Part shown: positions 10,194 to 21,639 of the stretch, piece after piece
How positions within the stretch are numbered: the stretch's first letter is position 1
Layout of the letters: each line of letters opens with the position of its first letter
Assembly: GCA_023525975.1 (NCBI GenBank)
Contig: CM042034.1
Span: 65,779,279 to 65,843,278 of the forward strand
From: Smallanthus sonchifolius
Lineage: Eukaryota; Streptophyta; Magnoliopsida; Asterales; Asteraceae
Direction: 5' to 3'
DNA: 64,000 bases
The notes under the pieces: generated by a model
The model's database searches: none
What the model was told of the DNA's origin: nothing
The model's input: only the letters and a program-made list of their open reading frames with translations
Translations under genes and position numbers: made by a program

Positions 10194-13094
10194 ATGACTG
10201 ATACTAACTCCATGGACAATGAAATTGGTACTTTAAGTAGAACTCCACGTCTAACAAATGCAAAATGATTTTGATAACTGGAAGTACCGATATGAGAACT
10301 TCGCCAAGTATAAGGATCTGTCTATCTGGAAGTCTATTGAAAATGGTCCTCAGATTCCTATGGTTAGGAATGAGAAGAATGAGTTTATTCCTAAGGATCC
10401 TGATCTTTATGTGGCTGAAGAAATCCTTCAAATTGAAAAGGATGAGAAAGCTTATGCAGGGTTAACCATGGGCTTGTCTACTGAAATTGCTCAAGGGTTT
10501 AAAAAGTTCAATACCACGAAATCTCTTTGGGATGCACTGGTGGAAAGGTTTGAAGGAAATTCTGACATGAGAGAAAGTCGAAAGGATATGCTGAGACAAA
10601 AGTTCAACATGTTCAAATATGTGAAAGTGGAAAGACTGGAATCTCAGATCAACAGATTCACACACTTGATGACTGAGATGAATAGTGCAGGTATTGAGAT
10701 GACGAACGGTGATGTGAACAAGAAACTCCTCAACTCACTATCGTTGAACTGGAACTTCAACATAACCACCATCAAGAGAACTTAGGACATGATACCACTC
10801 CTCTGAGTGAACTTATATCCATCCTATGGTCATATGAGATGGACGATCAGCAAAGATTGATGATGTTTTCATCAGAGACAGATAATTTAATGTCTGAGGG
10901 GAATGCCTTACTCTCCAGTATGTCCTCTTCTTACACACCAAACATGTCCACTGTTTTAAATCAGACAGCTCTTGCTACATCTGTCCAACAAAGTAAATCA
11001 CCAAACTCAAATGATGCGAAGGTTGTTGAAATGCATGTTTCTTTGTTTAGTGTTTTCATGAGCAGCTACAATTGCATGCTAGTTGGAAAGCTCTCTCCAG
11101 CTAATCTAATCCAAGATGACATAGATCAAATACATCCGGATGACTTGGAAGAAATGGATATCAAGTGGCACATGGCAATGGCAGTGCATCATGCTATGAG
11201 GTTTATTAAACAGACTGGCAAAAATTCTTTTGATGGATTAGAGTCTGGTACAAAGAAGATAGGTTTCGACAAATCCAACCTGAGATGCTACAATTACAGT
11301 AAACCTGGTCACTTTGCAAGGGAATGTCCAGAGCCTAAAATAGAAAAGGTGAGCTCATCAAGCAAATCAGAAGAAAAGGAAGAAGCTGCCGCAAGTGATT
11401 GCAAAGCCTTGGTGAGTCAGCAAACTGCAGGGTATGATTGGGGAGATCAAATCAATGAGCTATCAATGAAGTTGTCAAATCATTCTCTCATGGCAAAGAT
11501 TGAAGATTCTGAGGTACATACTAATACCTGTTCTAATAATTGTGTTGAGAAAATAAACAGATATAAGTATGATAATGAATTGCTCTTAAAAGTAATAAAC
11601 CAACTTAGGTATGCCAATGTTGAGCACAAGCGTTCTGAAAAATTGTTTAAAGATAAAATTGATGCAGGAAAAACTGATTTTTCAAAACTAGAAATGGATT
11701 TTAGCAATAAGGAATGTCTTTATCGGGATGCACTAAAACGAATAGACGACCTTAGTTTGAAGCTGAATGATGCTGTAACTCAATTGGCAAACACTAAGCT
11801 GACAATGGAAAAAGTTGACCACTCTCGATCTGTAGTCTATGACATGTTAGATTCTCAAGTCAGGAAAGTAGGGAATCCAGGAATAGGCTATCATGATGTG
11901 AACATCCTTTTAATGGAAATTTCACTCCCATGCCAAGTGTTCAATATGAAGATGTTGAAATGGAGTATTGTGTAGGCCGTAAACCAGTTCAATCTTCTTC
12001 ATCAACACAGTCCACTCCTGAGACTAGTGGTCCTTCGGTACAACTTGTGAATGTTTCTAACCCGTCTAAGTCTTGTGTAGCAACAGGATTAGTAGAGGGC
12101 ATAGTGGAGGATTGTGGGAGTGATGATAAGGAGGAGGATCGTGTTTTTAATTTAAAGTCTGTCTTTCAAAAATACTTTGTCTGGTTTTTCTAAGTCTGCT
12201 ACTTTTGTTAATTCTGGTTTGAATGTTGGTTTTGAAAATTGTGCTGTTAAAATTAAGAACAACAAAAAATCTACTTTGAAATCCACCTTTGTGAATGGTG
12301 GGACCTTAGATAATGAAAAGACACAGATTATGAATGGCAAGAATCATCAATTTGTCAAAAACAAAAACTGCTTGTCAAACCGTGAAAGCAGTAAACCATT
12401 CACAAGTCAGTCCGATTCAAAGAAAAAGCCTCAACGTTTTTCCAAAAGCGAATTTTATGCTAAATTTGATAATCATCATGGTGCTTTTAAACAAAATGTT
12501 AAGAATGCTGATAGAAGTAATTTCAAGTCTTATCATAGAAATAATAATGATGATCAACTACATGATAGAAGGTTTTCTAGGAACTGTGAAACTACATGTT
12601 ACTTCACAAGTTCTCCTCAATGGTCATCATCATGGGACACCGGATACTATGCCCCGTATCCGAAAGGCAAACATGTTATGTGTGTGGGAATCCCGAACAC
12701 TTTGTTCGAAATTGCATTCACAATCGTGAACACTCTGGTAGATGTCTGAATGTTAGTCAAAGGGATAATTCATATCAAAGGCCACACATGTCTAAAGGAT
12801 ACATGGCCCAACATTACAAAATTCCCAATGATAAACAATCGGATAAAAGAACTGGTGTTGTGCATAAATCTCAACGTCCTGTTAAAGAAAATAATGTTTT
12901 AAAACATAAACAAAAGCAAGTTGAGAAACCCATAAAGTCTAAAAGGGAAAAAGAAAAGGTAGTCATTTCAACAGTAAGAAAAAATTTTGAAAAATAGAAA
13001 AATGGCAAAAGAGATATGAAATTGCAAGAAGTTTCATACCTGGATGATTTATGACAACCCAAGACAATCATGGCTTGGGTTCCAGTCACTATTA
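10194..13094 (+). pseudogene. Element B gag (broken)
   Basis: Gag forms the particle that packages element RNA. The start ATG at 10194 begins MTDTNSMDNEIGTLSRTPRL, which parallels the gag starts of C and E. A frameshift occurs near 10250, then a UBN2-like gag domain (10258-10785) with WKYRYENF, LWDALVERFEGN and LLNSLSLNW. A TAG at 10786 and a shift near 10800 follow, then 10839-11975 with a first knuckle CYNYSKPGHFAREC whose second cysteine is now tyrosine. A charged coiled-coil-like stretch precedes shifts near 11950, 12185 and 12700, and a second intact knuckle CYVCGNPEHFVRNC is at about 12680. The end is near AWVPVTIN, without the stop seen in C, E and J. Confidence 0.88.
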
Positions 13095-13112
13095 ATGTGT
13101 TCTACCATGCAC
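12959..13112 (+). other. Element B gag-pol junction, possible 154-nt intron remnant
   Basis: A donor-like AAAAG|GTAGTC at 12959 is in phase 0 of gag. The pol frame opens in phase 0 at 13113 (GGACATCCA). The base pair before it is AC where E has CAG and J has TAG. Compared with E, the branch-point-like CTAAC is degraded to ATTAATG. Splicing of this interval would join gag to pol in frame, but the acceptor is lost here. Inferred by comparison with E, C and J. Confidence 0.35.
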
Positions 13113-13796
13113 GGACATCCAAGGAGGCCTATCAATAACCTCTGGTATGTTGATAGTGGTTGTTCCCGGCATATGACAGGAGACATCTCTTAGCTTCACG
13201 ACATTAAAATGTTCGATGGAGGGTATGTTTCCTTTGCAGGTGATAAAGGTGGGAAAATCACAATGAAAGGTACTGTCAATAATGGTACTCTATGTTTCGA
13301 AGATATGAATTATGTGTCTGAATTGAATCATAGCTTGTTAAGTGTGTCTCAAATTTGTGACAAAAAGTTTTTAACTCATTTTACTAATAGAGAGTGTTTG
13401 ATTTTAAATCCAAGGTTCATTATCCCTGAGGATTGGATTTTAATGAGAACACCGAGGTGTAAGGAGCCATATTTGTTGGACATGAATAGTGAGTCTGCAT
13501 TAACAAATACATGTTTGTTTTCAAAAGCTTCTGAGAATGACTCAATGCTCTGGCATTGTCGTTTAGGTCACATAAATTTGAAAAACCTAAATAGAATTGC
13601 TAAATGAGCACACGTGGTCGGTTTGCCTTTAAAAGAATTTTGTGAAATTGAAAATTGTATTTCGTGTGCAAAAGGCAAACATCATAAACGACCACACAAA
13701 CCCAAGCTGTTTAATTCAATTGAATATGTTCTTCAGTTACTGCACATGGATCTTTTCGCTCTCGTAAGTGTGATGAGTCTGTCTTGTTGTTACTGA
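13113..13796 (+). pseudogene. Element B protease, pre-integrase and integrase start
   Basis: The pol frame opens with GHPRRP, then the protease signature WYVDSGCSRHMT with an intact catalytic aspartate. A TAG at 13191-13193 follows, probably from CAG. The pre-integrase domain is well kept at 13209-13607 with GYVSFAGDKGG, LLSVSQ and a WHCRLGHINLKN histidine pair, ending at a TGA. The CISCAKGKHHKRPHKPK zinc-like segment and LLHMDLF with the first integrase aspartate follow up to a frameshift near 13780. Confidence 0.88.
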
Positions 13797-14971
13797 AGAT
13801 TACCCACGATTTACTTGGGTGTTCTTTTTTATTTAGAAAAGTGAGACTGCAGATATTCTTAGGCAGTTCATGATACTTGTTGAAAATCAACTAAACTTGA
13901 AGATCAAGATTATTAGAAGTGACAACGGGAAGAATTTCGTAACGAAGTCCTTGATAGATTTTGTGCTGAAAAGTTGTAAGATAGCTCAGTGCTGTTAGAA
14001 CTCCTCAACAAAATGGAGTTGCTGAACGAAGAAATCATACTCTAATAGAAGCTGCAAGAACAATGATTTTTGACTCCAAATTTCCTCTATTCTTCTGGGT
14101 TAAAGCAATCAATACAGCATGTTATGTGCAGAATAGGGTGCTATTTAACAAGCATCACTTGAAGACTCCATATGAAATCATGTTTCATCAGAAGCCGAAG
14201 GTCGGCCACTTTAGAGCATTTGGATGCCTATGCACACTGTTGCATAATGACTTGGTTGGATCCAAATTTGATGCAAAAGCCGATAAATGTTACTTCGTTG
14301 GTTACTTATCCAGCAAGACAGCTTACCAGGTTTACAAGAAGAGAACAAAGCAGATAGTGGAATCTTACTACATTGACTGGCAGGAGCTCAATAAAACTGA
14401 TGCGGATACTTGTCCAAATTGGTTATTTGATTATGATTCTGTGTTTAAGCTTTTCAATGTTTGTTCTGATGATTATGCTGTATCAGATGATGGCTTCTAC
14501 AGGTACAACACAGTCGATTACAGGATTGATGAAGAACCTGATCAAGCATCATCTTCATCCTCTAGAGCTCCTAAATCTTCTTCACAAGAGAGTGATCACC
14601 ACATCGATGATCCCATAAAAAATGAGACTGCTGCATCTGGCAGTGGTCATGCTTCACAGGAAATTGTTGCATCTGGTAGTGATCCTGCAGCACAGGATAT
14701 GATTCCTGAATCTAACATTATTGAGGATCTGCTTCCCATAACTGAAGAAGCTGATCAGCATATCACCAACTTACCTGAAATGATACAAGAAGAAGAGGTT
14801 CCACAATCAAGAATTCATAAGAATCATCCTGTAGAGGACATCATTGGTCCTCTCTCTGATGGGGTGAGAACAAGAAGCACATCCAGAGTAATCAATATAT
14901 GTTTATACTCTGCCTTCATGTCTCAAGTTGAGCCAAAGAACATTAAAATGGCCTTGAGTGAGGCAAGCTAG
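13797..14971 (+). pseudogene. Element B integrase core, C-terminus and linker
   Basis: Across several frames one reads IIRSDNGKNF (second catalytic aspartate, about 13912) and TPQQNGVAERRN (catalytic glutamate, about 14005). The C-terminal region is open at 14063-14971 with FFWVKAINTACYVQNRVLF, FGCLCTLL and KCYFVGY. The open frame continues into an acidic serine-rich linker that normally joins integrase to RT and ends at a TAG at 14969. The integrase would be defective because the core is split over at least three frames. Confidence 0.87.
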
Positions 14972-16456
14972 GTGGAGGCTATGCAAGAAGAGCTGATGCA
15001 GTTTGAAAAAACTGAAGGTTTGGGAACTTGTGCCGCTACCACAAGGCAAGTTGCCCATTGGTACTCGTTGGGTTTATAGAAATAAGAAAGATGACAGCAG
15101 TATTATTTTTCGGAACAAAGCACGACTGGTTGTGTAAGGATTTTATCAGCAAGAAGGAATAGATTATGAAGAAGTGTTTGCACCAGTTGCAAGACTCGAG
15201 GCCATCCGAATCTTTTTGGCCTATTCCTCGTACATAAATTTCAAGGTGTTTCAAATGGATGTGAAGACAACATTTCTATACGGAAAGGTTCAAGAAGAAA
15301 TCTATGTGTGTCAACCATCAGGGTTTGAAGACACAAATCACCCACATCATGTCTACAAATTAGACAAAGCTTTGTATGGCTTACATCAAGCACCACGTGC
15401 ATGATATGCCACTCTGACAGAGCATCTTCTTGCTAATGGCTACACTCGGGGAGCCATAGATCAAACACTGTTCATTAAGAAGCTGGGAAACAATCTTATT
15501 CTTGTCCAAATCTATGTTGATGATATCATCTTTGGATCAACGAATGTTGCACTGTGCAAGGAGTTTGAAGAAGTGATGAAGAAAAAATTTGAAATTAGTT
15601 CAATGGGAGAAATGGCCTTCTTTCTGGGGTTGCAGGTTAAGCAAAGTGATGATGGAATCCTTATTCATCAGGAAAAATATGTTAATGACATACTAATCAA
15701 GTTCAATTTTGCTGATTCCAAGACGGCATCGACTCCCATGGCAACCCGTCATGTTCTTACTCCAGACCTAGGTGAACCAAGAATTTACCAACATCTCTAC
15801 AGGTCAATGATTGGCTCGTTGATGTACCTGAGCGCTAGCCGTCCAGACATAATGTTTGCGGTTTGCCAGTGTGCACGATATCAGGCTAATCCGAAACTTT
15901 CTCACCTTAATGCTGTCAAAAGAATTTTTAAATACTTGAAGGGCAAGCCTCGGCTAGGCCTTTGGTATCCAAATGATTCAGAATTTAACTTGTTTGCTTT
16001 TACTGACAGTGATTATGGAGGTTACAATCTGGATAGAAAATCAACAACTAGAGGATGTCAGTTTCTGAGGGAGAGACTCGTCTCATGGCAGTGCAAGAAA
16101 CAGACCACCGTTTCAACTTCTACTGCTGAAGTTGAATATGTTGCTGCATCCGCATGTTACTCCCAGGTTATATGGATGCAACATCAATTGCTGGATTATT
16201 GTTTGACTTTCTGTGACTCTCCTATTTTCTGTGATAATGAAGTTGCATTACAAATTGTTAAGAATCCAGTCCAACACTCTAAAACTAAGCACACTGACAT
16301 TAGAGTGTATCATATTCGTCATTGTTTTGAAAGAAAACTCATGCATCTTGAGTAGGTATCTACTGATAAGAATGTCGCTGACATTTTTACAAAGGCTTTT
16401 GATTTGGCAAGATTCAACTTTCTGGTTGAATGTTTGAAAATGATTTATTTTGATTA
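14972..16456 (+). pseudogene. Element B reverse transcriptase and RNase H
   Basis: The RT N-terminus is shifted near 15015 and carries a stop at 15136. FAPVARLEAIRIFLAY, FQMDVKTTFLYG and LYGLHQAPRA follow, and a TGA at 15402 replaces the tryptophan seen in E. The catalytic motif YVDDIIFGS is intact near 15512. RT then runs on openly with SSMGEMAFFLGLQVKQ and SLMYLSASRPDIMFAV into RNase H with TDSDYGG, CDNEVALQIVKN and HSKTKH. A TAG at 16353-16355 interrupts it. The last residues are KMIYFD before the stop near 16456. Confidence 0.92.
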
Positions 16457-17870
16457 AAGGTCGCAAGTTCGGTCACCAAAAATAATTTTCTTAGTTTTTA
16501 GCTTGTTTAAATTTTGATTTATTTCATAAATGCAAAAGTTTAGAGGGTGAAATTTCCTAAAAACGCCAAAAAGATTTTTGGTTTAAGTTTTTTGTTTTTA
16601 GTTTCATCTTTAAATAAAAATCAGAAAAATACAAAAATATTGAGCTTCTTAGGAAAGTCATTCTATTGAGAAAATTTGAGAACTCTGTCTAATGGGAATG
16701 ATAGTACATCATTCTAGAGGTTGGATCATCTTATGTAAGACCTGTTGTTGAAAAGATCAGGATCTTAGGGTGATATGTTGATAGGCTCTGCTAAAACTGA
16801 AAGGATAGGATGATAGTGTTTCACTTAAACATAAAAGTCATCGCTTTAATGGGGAACATATCATAGATTGGTAGAATATTTATTTCCTGTTAATAATTGA
16901 ACACTTACACATAAAGGTTGATGAAGTGTGGATGAACATATTATCTCTTGATTGCACAAAGCTGAGACCCTTGGCGAGCTGACTTAATAAATGTCTGTAT
17001 ATTTATGTACATAGATAAAAGACATGCAATGACATACAATAGGTGAAAACACACTCAATGAAAGTGCAAAATAGAAATGTGAGCAAAAAGACACGCAATG
17101 TTAATGTCGTGCAATAAGAAAATTCAAAAAGATATGTCAAAAGACGTACATAGTAGTATACTTGTAAATATTTTTCTCTTTGGGAATGTGGATCTAAGAA
17201 GGAATCTCTTGTCAAGGCATGTAAGTCCGTAGTGCAATGACCCTGAGCATTTACTGTTTGTGAACATGTAAGTCCGTCGTGCTATGTTTGTAATCAAATT
17301 TGTCAGAGATTTCCTAAACAATCCATTGACCAGTGCTAGTTATGCTCATTTAGTTGTCTTTAGGTGCTCAAAAGATCATTAGGAAGGGAAGGCTTATCCG
17401 ATAAGTTGTGGGGTCCATTCAGTTCATCAAAAACTCATCTAATTCACACTAAAATAAATGCAGGTTTATGAGATATGAGTGTGGGACCCACTAAGTCTTG
17501 AATAACTATTACCCAGAAAACATGATAAATTCAGTGCTTGATTGTCATCTAAGGTTTAAAGGCTGGAGTTTAGAAGGATAACATATTGGCAATCACCAAG
17601 ACCAGTCTAAGAAAATGGGCGGCTGATAAGTATAGTATAGTCTACCCTAGGATGATATGATCCCATAACAGATTTTCTCTCAAAAATAATGTATCTTAGT
17701 GTTTCAAAGTTGTCAGTTATTTTGAAAAGAACAAAAAGATTTTGTGTTTATAGCCTAGTTAAAGTTATTTTTATTTTTTCTTTGTTTTGTATTTCATAAC
17801 TATCAAAATGACCATTCCTGCTTGACCTGATAATTCAAATAAAAGAGTCTCTGAAAATTAATTGCATAAC
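16457..17870 (+). other. Element B spacer after pol
   Basis: Non-coding. It contains the conserved AATGATAGTACATCA near 16697, shared with A and E at a similar distance after pol, and a second ATGATAGTGTT near 16811. The rest has diverged beyond what I can align by eye. No ORF, tRNA or other element is visible. Confidence 0.65.
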
Positions 17871-18078
17871 AAAAGTCCGCATACTTTTTGCAGGGCCGCA
17901 TACTTGAAGGAATTCTATAAAAGGGCTCGAAGTTTGCGGCTAAGGTTTTACCTCAACCACATACTTCACAAACTCTCTCATCCGCATACTTCATTCTCTT
18001 CTTAATTCGACCGATTATTTGATCCCTGTGTGAATCCGTTGTTATATTCGTGTTCAAGAAGTATAGGTGATAATCAAG
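17871..18078 (+). promoter_or_regulatory. Element B internal promoter-like cassette
   Basis: Keyword halves GTCCGCATACTT and GGCCGCATACTTGAAGG at 17875-17910 lie just upstream of a strong TATA box TATAAAAG (17916-17923). A roughly 130-nt leader with further AAGTTTGCGG and CCGCATACTT copies ends at an excellent donor CAAG|GTAAGAAA (GT at 18079-18080). The order copies that of the LTR (keyword at 9131, TATA at 9245). This is the clearest of the internal cassettes. Promoter activity is inferred. Confidence 0.6.
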
Positions 18079-18562
18079 GTAAGAAATTGGACCGTTGATT
18101 CACACTAATCAAGAGTGTGAGGTGTTCTTGGTAAAAACTGAAACCAAGTTGGACTTTTTGACCAAATTGACAACAAAAATCCATGTTAAAACTAAAATTG
18201 CTCCATTAGTTCTGGTCGAGATCATGTGGCGACCACGAAACCTTAAAAAATCCAATCTAAAAGATATTAAAATCCATAAATTTTGAGTGTTTCTAAAGTT
18301 TGCGGTTTTAGTAAAAGTTTGCGGTTTTCTGAGAAGTTTGCGGTTTGATCAAAGTTTGCGGATTGTGTTTAAAGTTTGCGGTTTATCAAAGTTTGCGGTT
18401 TGTGTTTAAAGTTTGCGGTTTGTTTAAAGTTTGCAGTGTTGGCTTAAAGTTTGCGGTGTTTCCAAAAGTTTGCGGTCTATGTTTCAAATTTTGCGGTTTG
18501 ACCTTGTGACCGACAACTTTGAATGTGTTGATTTGGAATCTAACTTGACTTATTGATTGCAG
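18079..18562 (+). other. Element B putative 5'-UTR intron (484 nt) containing a keyword array
   Basis: The donor is GTAAGAAA at 18079. The acceptor TTGATTGCAG ends at 18562, and the first ATG of the extra ORF follows four bases later. Eleven or twelve copies of AAGTTTGCGGTT lie at 18297-18500. The rest of the interval is T-rich and has no reading frame of interest. Both splice sites match plant consensus well. Confidence 0.55.
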
Positions 18563-18565
18563 GCA

Positions 18566-21200
18566 ATGGCAAACTTAAAATTTGGTAAGGATCACAATGA
18601 ACTAGATTATTTAGAGGACCCACCACAGAATCACAGTGTGTTCAGGTCCATGATTGTAGGATTACGGGCTTCTAGAGTTTTCCATGCCCTTTCTCAACAC
18701 CCAGACATATGTGAAGACTTCATCAAAGATTTCTGGAGCACCGCTGATATAATCACAAACAATGATGTGAAAGGGATTGCTGGTACGGTAGCCGGAAAAA
18801 GAATTGTAATTACTGAAGCTGTGATAATAACTTGTCTAAACTTTGGTGATAATCCCGAACACCCTACAAGCTTCACTGTCGAAGAGATGACTAAAACATT
18901 CCAAAGAATGAGTTATGAGGGAGAACTGCCATCTGTATTAAAGAGATATCTTCCACCATACTGGAGATACTTGGCACACGTGGTGAATCAGTGTATTTCA
19001 GGAAGAAAAGGAGGTTATGATGAGCTGAGTGCCAACATGCATCAATTGTCTATGCACTAGTTACGGGGGAGAACTTCAATTTCTCAAGAGTTGTGTATGA
19101 TGAGATGAAAAGCAACCTGACGGGAAAGAAGAAATCTGTGTTCTTAATGTATCCTCGATTCTTACAGATGATCATAAATCAAGAGCACGCAGAGTTAGTT
19201 ATGACTCAGAGAAGGCTGCACGTAAAAGTGATGGATAAAAGTAATATATCCTACATGTCTATGAACAAGCATGGATTTTATGCCGGTCTGAGACCGTTGG
19301 AGAAATTCGGTGCCTTTCCTGAGATTGAAGGCAACCAACCCCATAAACCACCACCTCCTCCACAACAACAACCACCACCTCCACACCCACAACAACCACC
19401 ACCACCTCCACACCCACAACAACCACCTCAGCCTCGTCGTAGACCTAGACGTGTGCGTGAACAGGTTCAAAATCTTGCTGACGTTCCAGTAGTCAATGAG
19501 CCTATGATCCCAAACGTACAACTTGCTGATGAACATGAGGGTGAGTTAAATTTCAACATTAAAGGGCCAATCTACTTTGAAAATGAAGAGAACCTAGAAA
19601 ATATGGTCGATCTTGACTTAGACGACTTGATATTCTCTGACACTGCAACTCAGAGTGTTACTAGTGACAAAGGAGATGAAGCTCAGAGTTCAAGTGCTGC
19701 GAATATTGAAGAAGAAGAAAGTGAATCTGAAAGTGGATCAGATGGCGTTGAGTTTGATTCTTCTGAAACAGAGAGTGAAAAGGAAGAAGTTCCCATCAAC
19801 AAATATCACAGAAGCTTATTGATCAAAAGAAAGGCTGCTGGGAAACCTCCTCTCATCAACCGATCTAAACAACAGAGTGATACTTCCGATGAATACTATG
19901 ATTTCAAAGTTGATCTAGTTCCGAGGAAGATAGAAAAAGTTCCTGAATGACTCCGTCAAAAGTCCACACCAATCATCACACCTACCGGTCCTGCAAAGCA
20001 AGACAAGGGAAAGGAGAAGATTACCTATGAGCTGGTAGATGTTCAAGCCCTGCAACAAAGAGTCTTCTACCTAGAACAAGACTCATTGGCCAAAGATTCA
20101 AAGATTGAAAAGCTCTATGCAGACAACAATACTCTTAGGATGACCATCAACATCCAAAGTGGCCAGATCCAAAGTCTCAGAGATAACATCAAGTATGTGC
20201 TCAAAGAGTTGAAGAAACTGAATGAAAAGAAAGAGAAAAAGAAAAAGAAGAAAGAAGATGAATGCAGTGGCAATGATGAAGGTAAAGATGATGATGGTGA
20301 TGGTGATGGTGATGGTGATAATAATGAAGGCCGAAAGAATGATAAGGATCAAAGTAAAGACCAGGAAGACCAAATAACAAGCTTACAAGAAGATTTATCA
20401 AGAGCAATGGTCGTTTATGTTCCTGCATCCGAAGAAAAGGGAGCACAACAGTCTGAAAATGATCTTTCATTTCACTTAGAACAGGGTCTTGATGATTTAC
20501 TTAAATCAAACTCCGTGTTCTCATTTGAAAGGGATTCAACTGTGTTAGAAGATGATTTTGCAGGAGAGGATTTCATTGAGGCTGAAGATTTCTTTGATGC
20601 AAATATGCCTACCTCTCCTACATACATCGATGCTCAGGGAAAGGTGATTACCGGTACTGACAGAGATATTTTCGCCAAAGGTAATTCACCTCCCTAAGTG
20701 GAGGAAACTGCTGACCATGTTGCTGAACCTAAAGATACTACTGAAGCAACATCTTCCATAGGCAGTATAGATAAAAAAGGAAAGTTTGTTCAACTTTATT
20801 CCTCCACCAGAAGTTCATTATGTCACAGCATCCAACGCACTTGCAAAGAAGAATAATCATTCTCTTATTCTAAGCTAGATGTATGACAGTGAGAATCATC
20901 TCTATCTAATCAAGAGGAAGAATGGGCGAGTCGAGTACTTTTCTAATAAGCATGACTTTCAATCCTGTGACTGGTTATCTAGACATTCACTGTACTAACA
21001 GAGAGTTCACAATTGCTGATCCTATGGATCTAATGAAGTTTGGGAAGGAAGACATGCTGAGATTGTCCAAGCAGAGATTGTTCGTGCCTGAAGAAAATGA
21101 TAAGGGTACTAAGCCATTCATAAAAGTGTTGGCAACGGCGTTAGTTCAAGGCCTCTATGCGGGAGATGGTAGTCACTCAGCTAATGTTGAAATACTCTGA
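18566..21200 (+). pseudogene. Element B extra ORF downstream of pol (broken)
   Basis: The start is ATG 18566, directly after the putative acceptor, giving MANLKFGKDHNELDYLEDP. The N-terminal domain contains DFIKDFWSTA, IAGTVAGKRIVITEAVII and WRYLAHVVNQCISGRKGG. A TAG and frameshift near 19050 precede NFSRVVYDEM and FLMYPRFLQMIIN. Next come a proline/glutamine-rich tract (about 19340-19440), an acidic region, a basic LLIKRKAAGK followed by SDTSDEYYDF, a TGA at 19948, a coiled coil (about 20040-20260) with a poly-lysine run, a GD repeat and a second acidic region. The C-terminal domain has HLYLIKRKNGRVEYF and, after a shift near 20960, a block ending at 21200. No membrane segment is seen. The same domain order occurs in A. 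The function is unknown; a nuclear DNA-binding role is my inference. Confidence 0.72.
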
Positions 21201-21220
21201 GTTACTTGAATGCATTAGCC

Positions 21221-21231
21221 TAGGGGGAGAT
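21221..21231 (+). other. Element B polypurine tract
   Basis: TAGGGGGAGAT lies directly before the 3' LTR start TGTAAGGATC. Confidence 0.88.
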
Positions 21232-21634
21232 TGTAAGGATCAAACCTAATAGGCTAACGCATCAAGAGATTACCGGGAAGTTCAGAAGACAACATTTTGG
21301 AAGTATGTGGCCGCATACTTCATGGCCCTGCTGCATACTTGAAGTTTGCGGATCCCAACCGCATACTTGAAGTATGCGGCCCAGGCCTAAGCCCATCCGA
21401 TTACATGTAATTAGTATAAATAGTTGCTTTGTTTTCTGTAATCGGTTAGACAAGTTGTTAAATGATCTGTATTATGTTTTCAGTGATTTAATCACTATAC
21501 GAATCGTTTGACTGTTGAATTGTGTCTCGTCCTCTTTGATTCTACCTACAAGTCATGTGTCGAGTCTGTTTCCTCCAGGTTCAACACGCTGTTGAATCCG
21601 TTAATTGAAGATTCTCAAGAATCCGGACCTTACA
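21232..21634 (+). repeat. Element B 3' LTR (403 bp)
   Basis: It matches the 5' LTR over its whole length with about 21 substitutions and no indel that I could see. The 20-bp palindrome has one change (AAGTATGTGG...). The TATA box is at 21415-21422. The end CCTTACA is followed by the duplication ATATT. Confidence 0.95.
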
Positions 21635-21639
21635 ATATT

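Larger units (their letters stand above)
9062..21634 (+). mobile_element. Element B: complete Sirevirus-like Ty1-copia element (12.6 kb)
   Basis: Both LTRs are 403 bp and start TGTAA and end CCTTACA. The 5-bp target duplication ATATT is exact (9057-9061 and 21635-21639). Inside, in order, are a primer site, a keyword-rich leader, gag with two CCHC knuckles, protease, integrase, RT, RNase H, a spacer, an internal promoter-like cassette, the extra ORF and a polypurine tract. My hand alignment of the two LTRs gives about 21 differences in 403 bp, near 5 percent, so the insertion is a few million years old at commonly used grass rates. All ORFs are decayed. This is the reference copy for the architecture of the group. 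Confidence 0.95.

Noticed and set aside
20284..20320. GATGGT repeat as a separate microsatellite feature
   Set aside because: It encodes the GD repeat of the B extra ORF and is part of that coding region.
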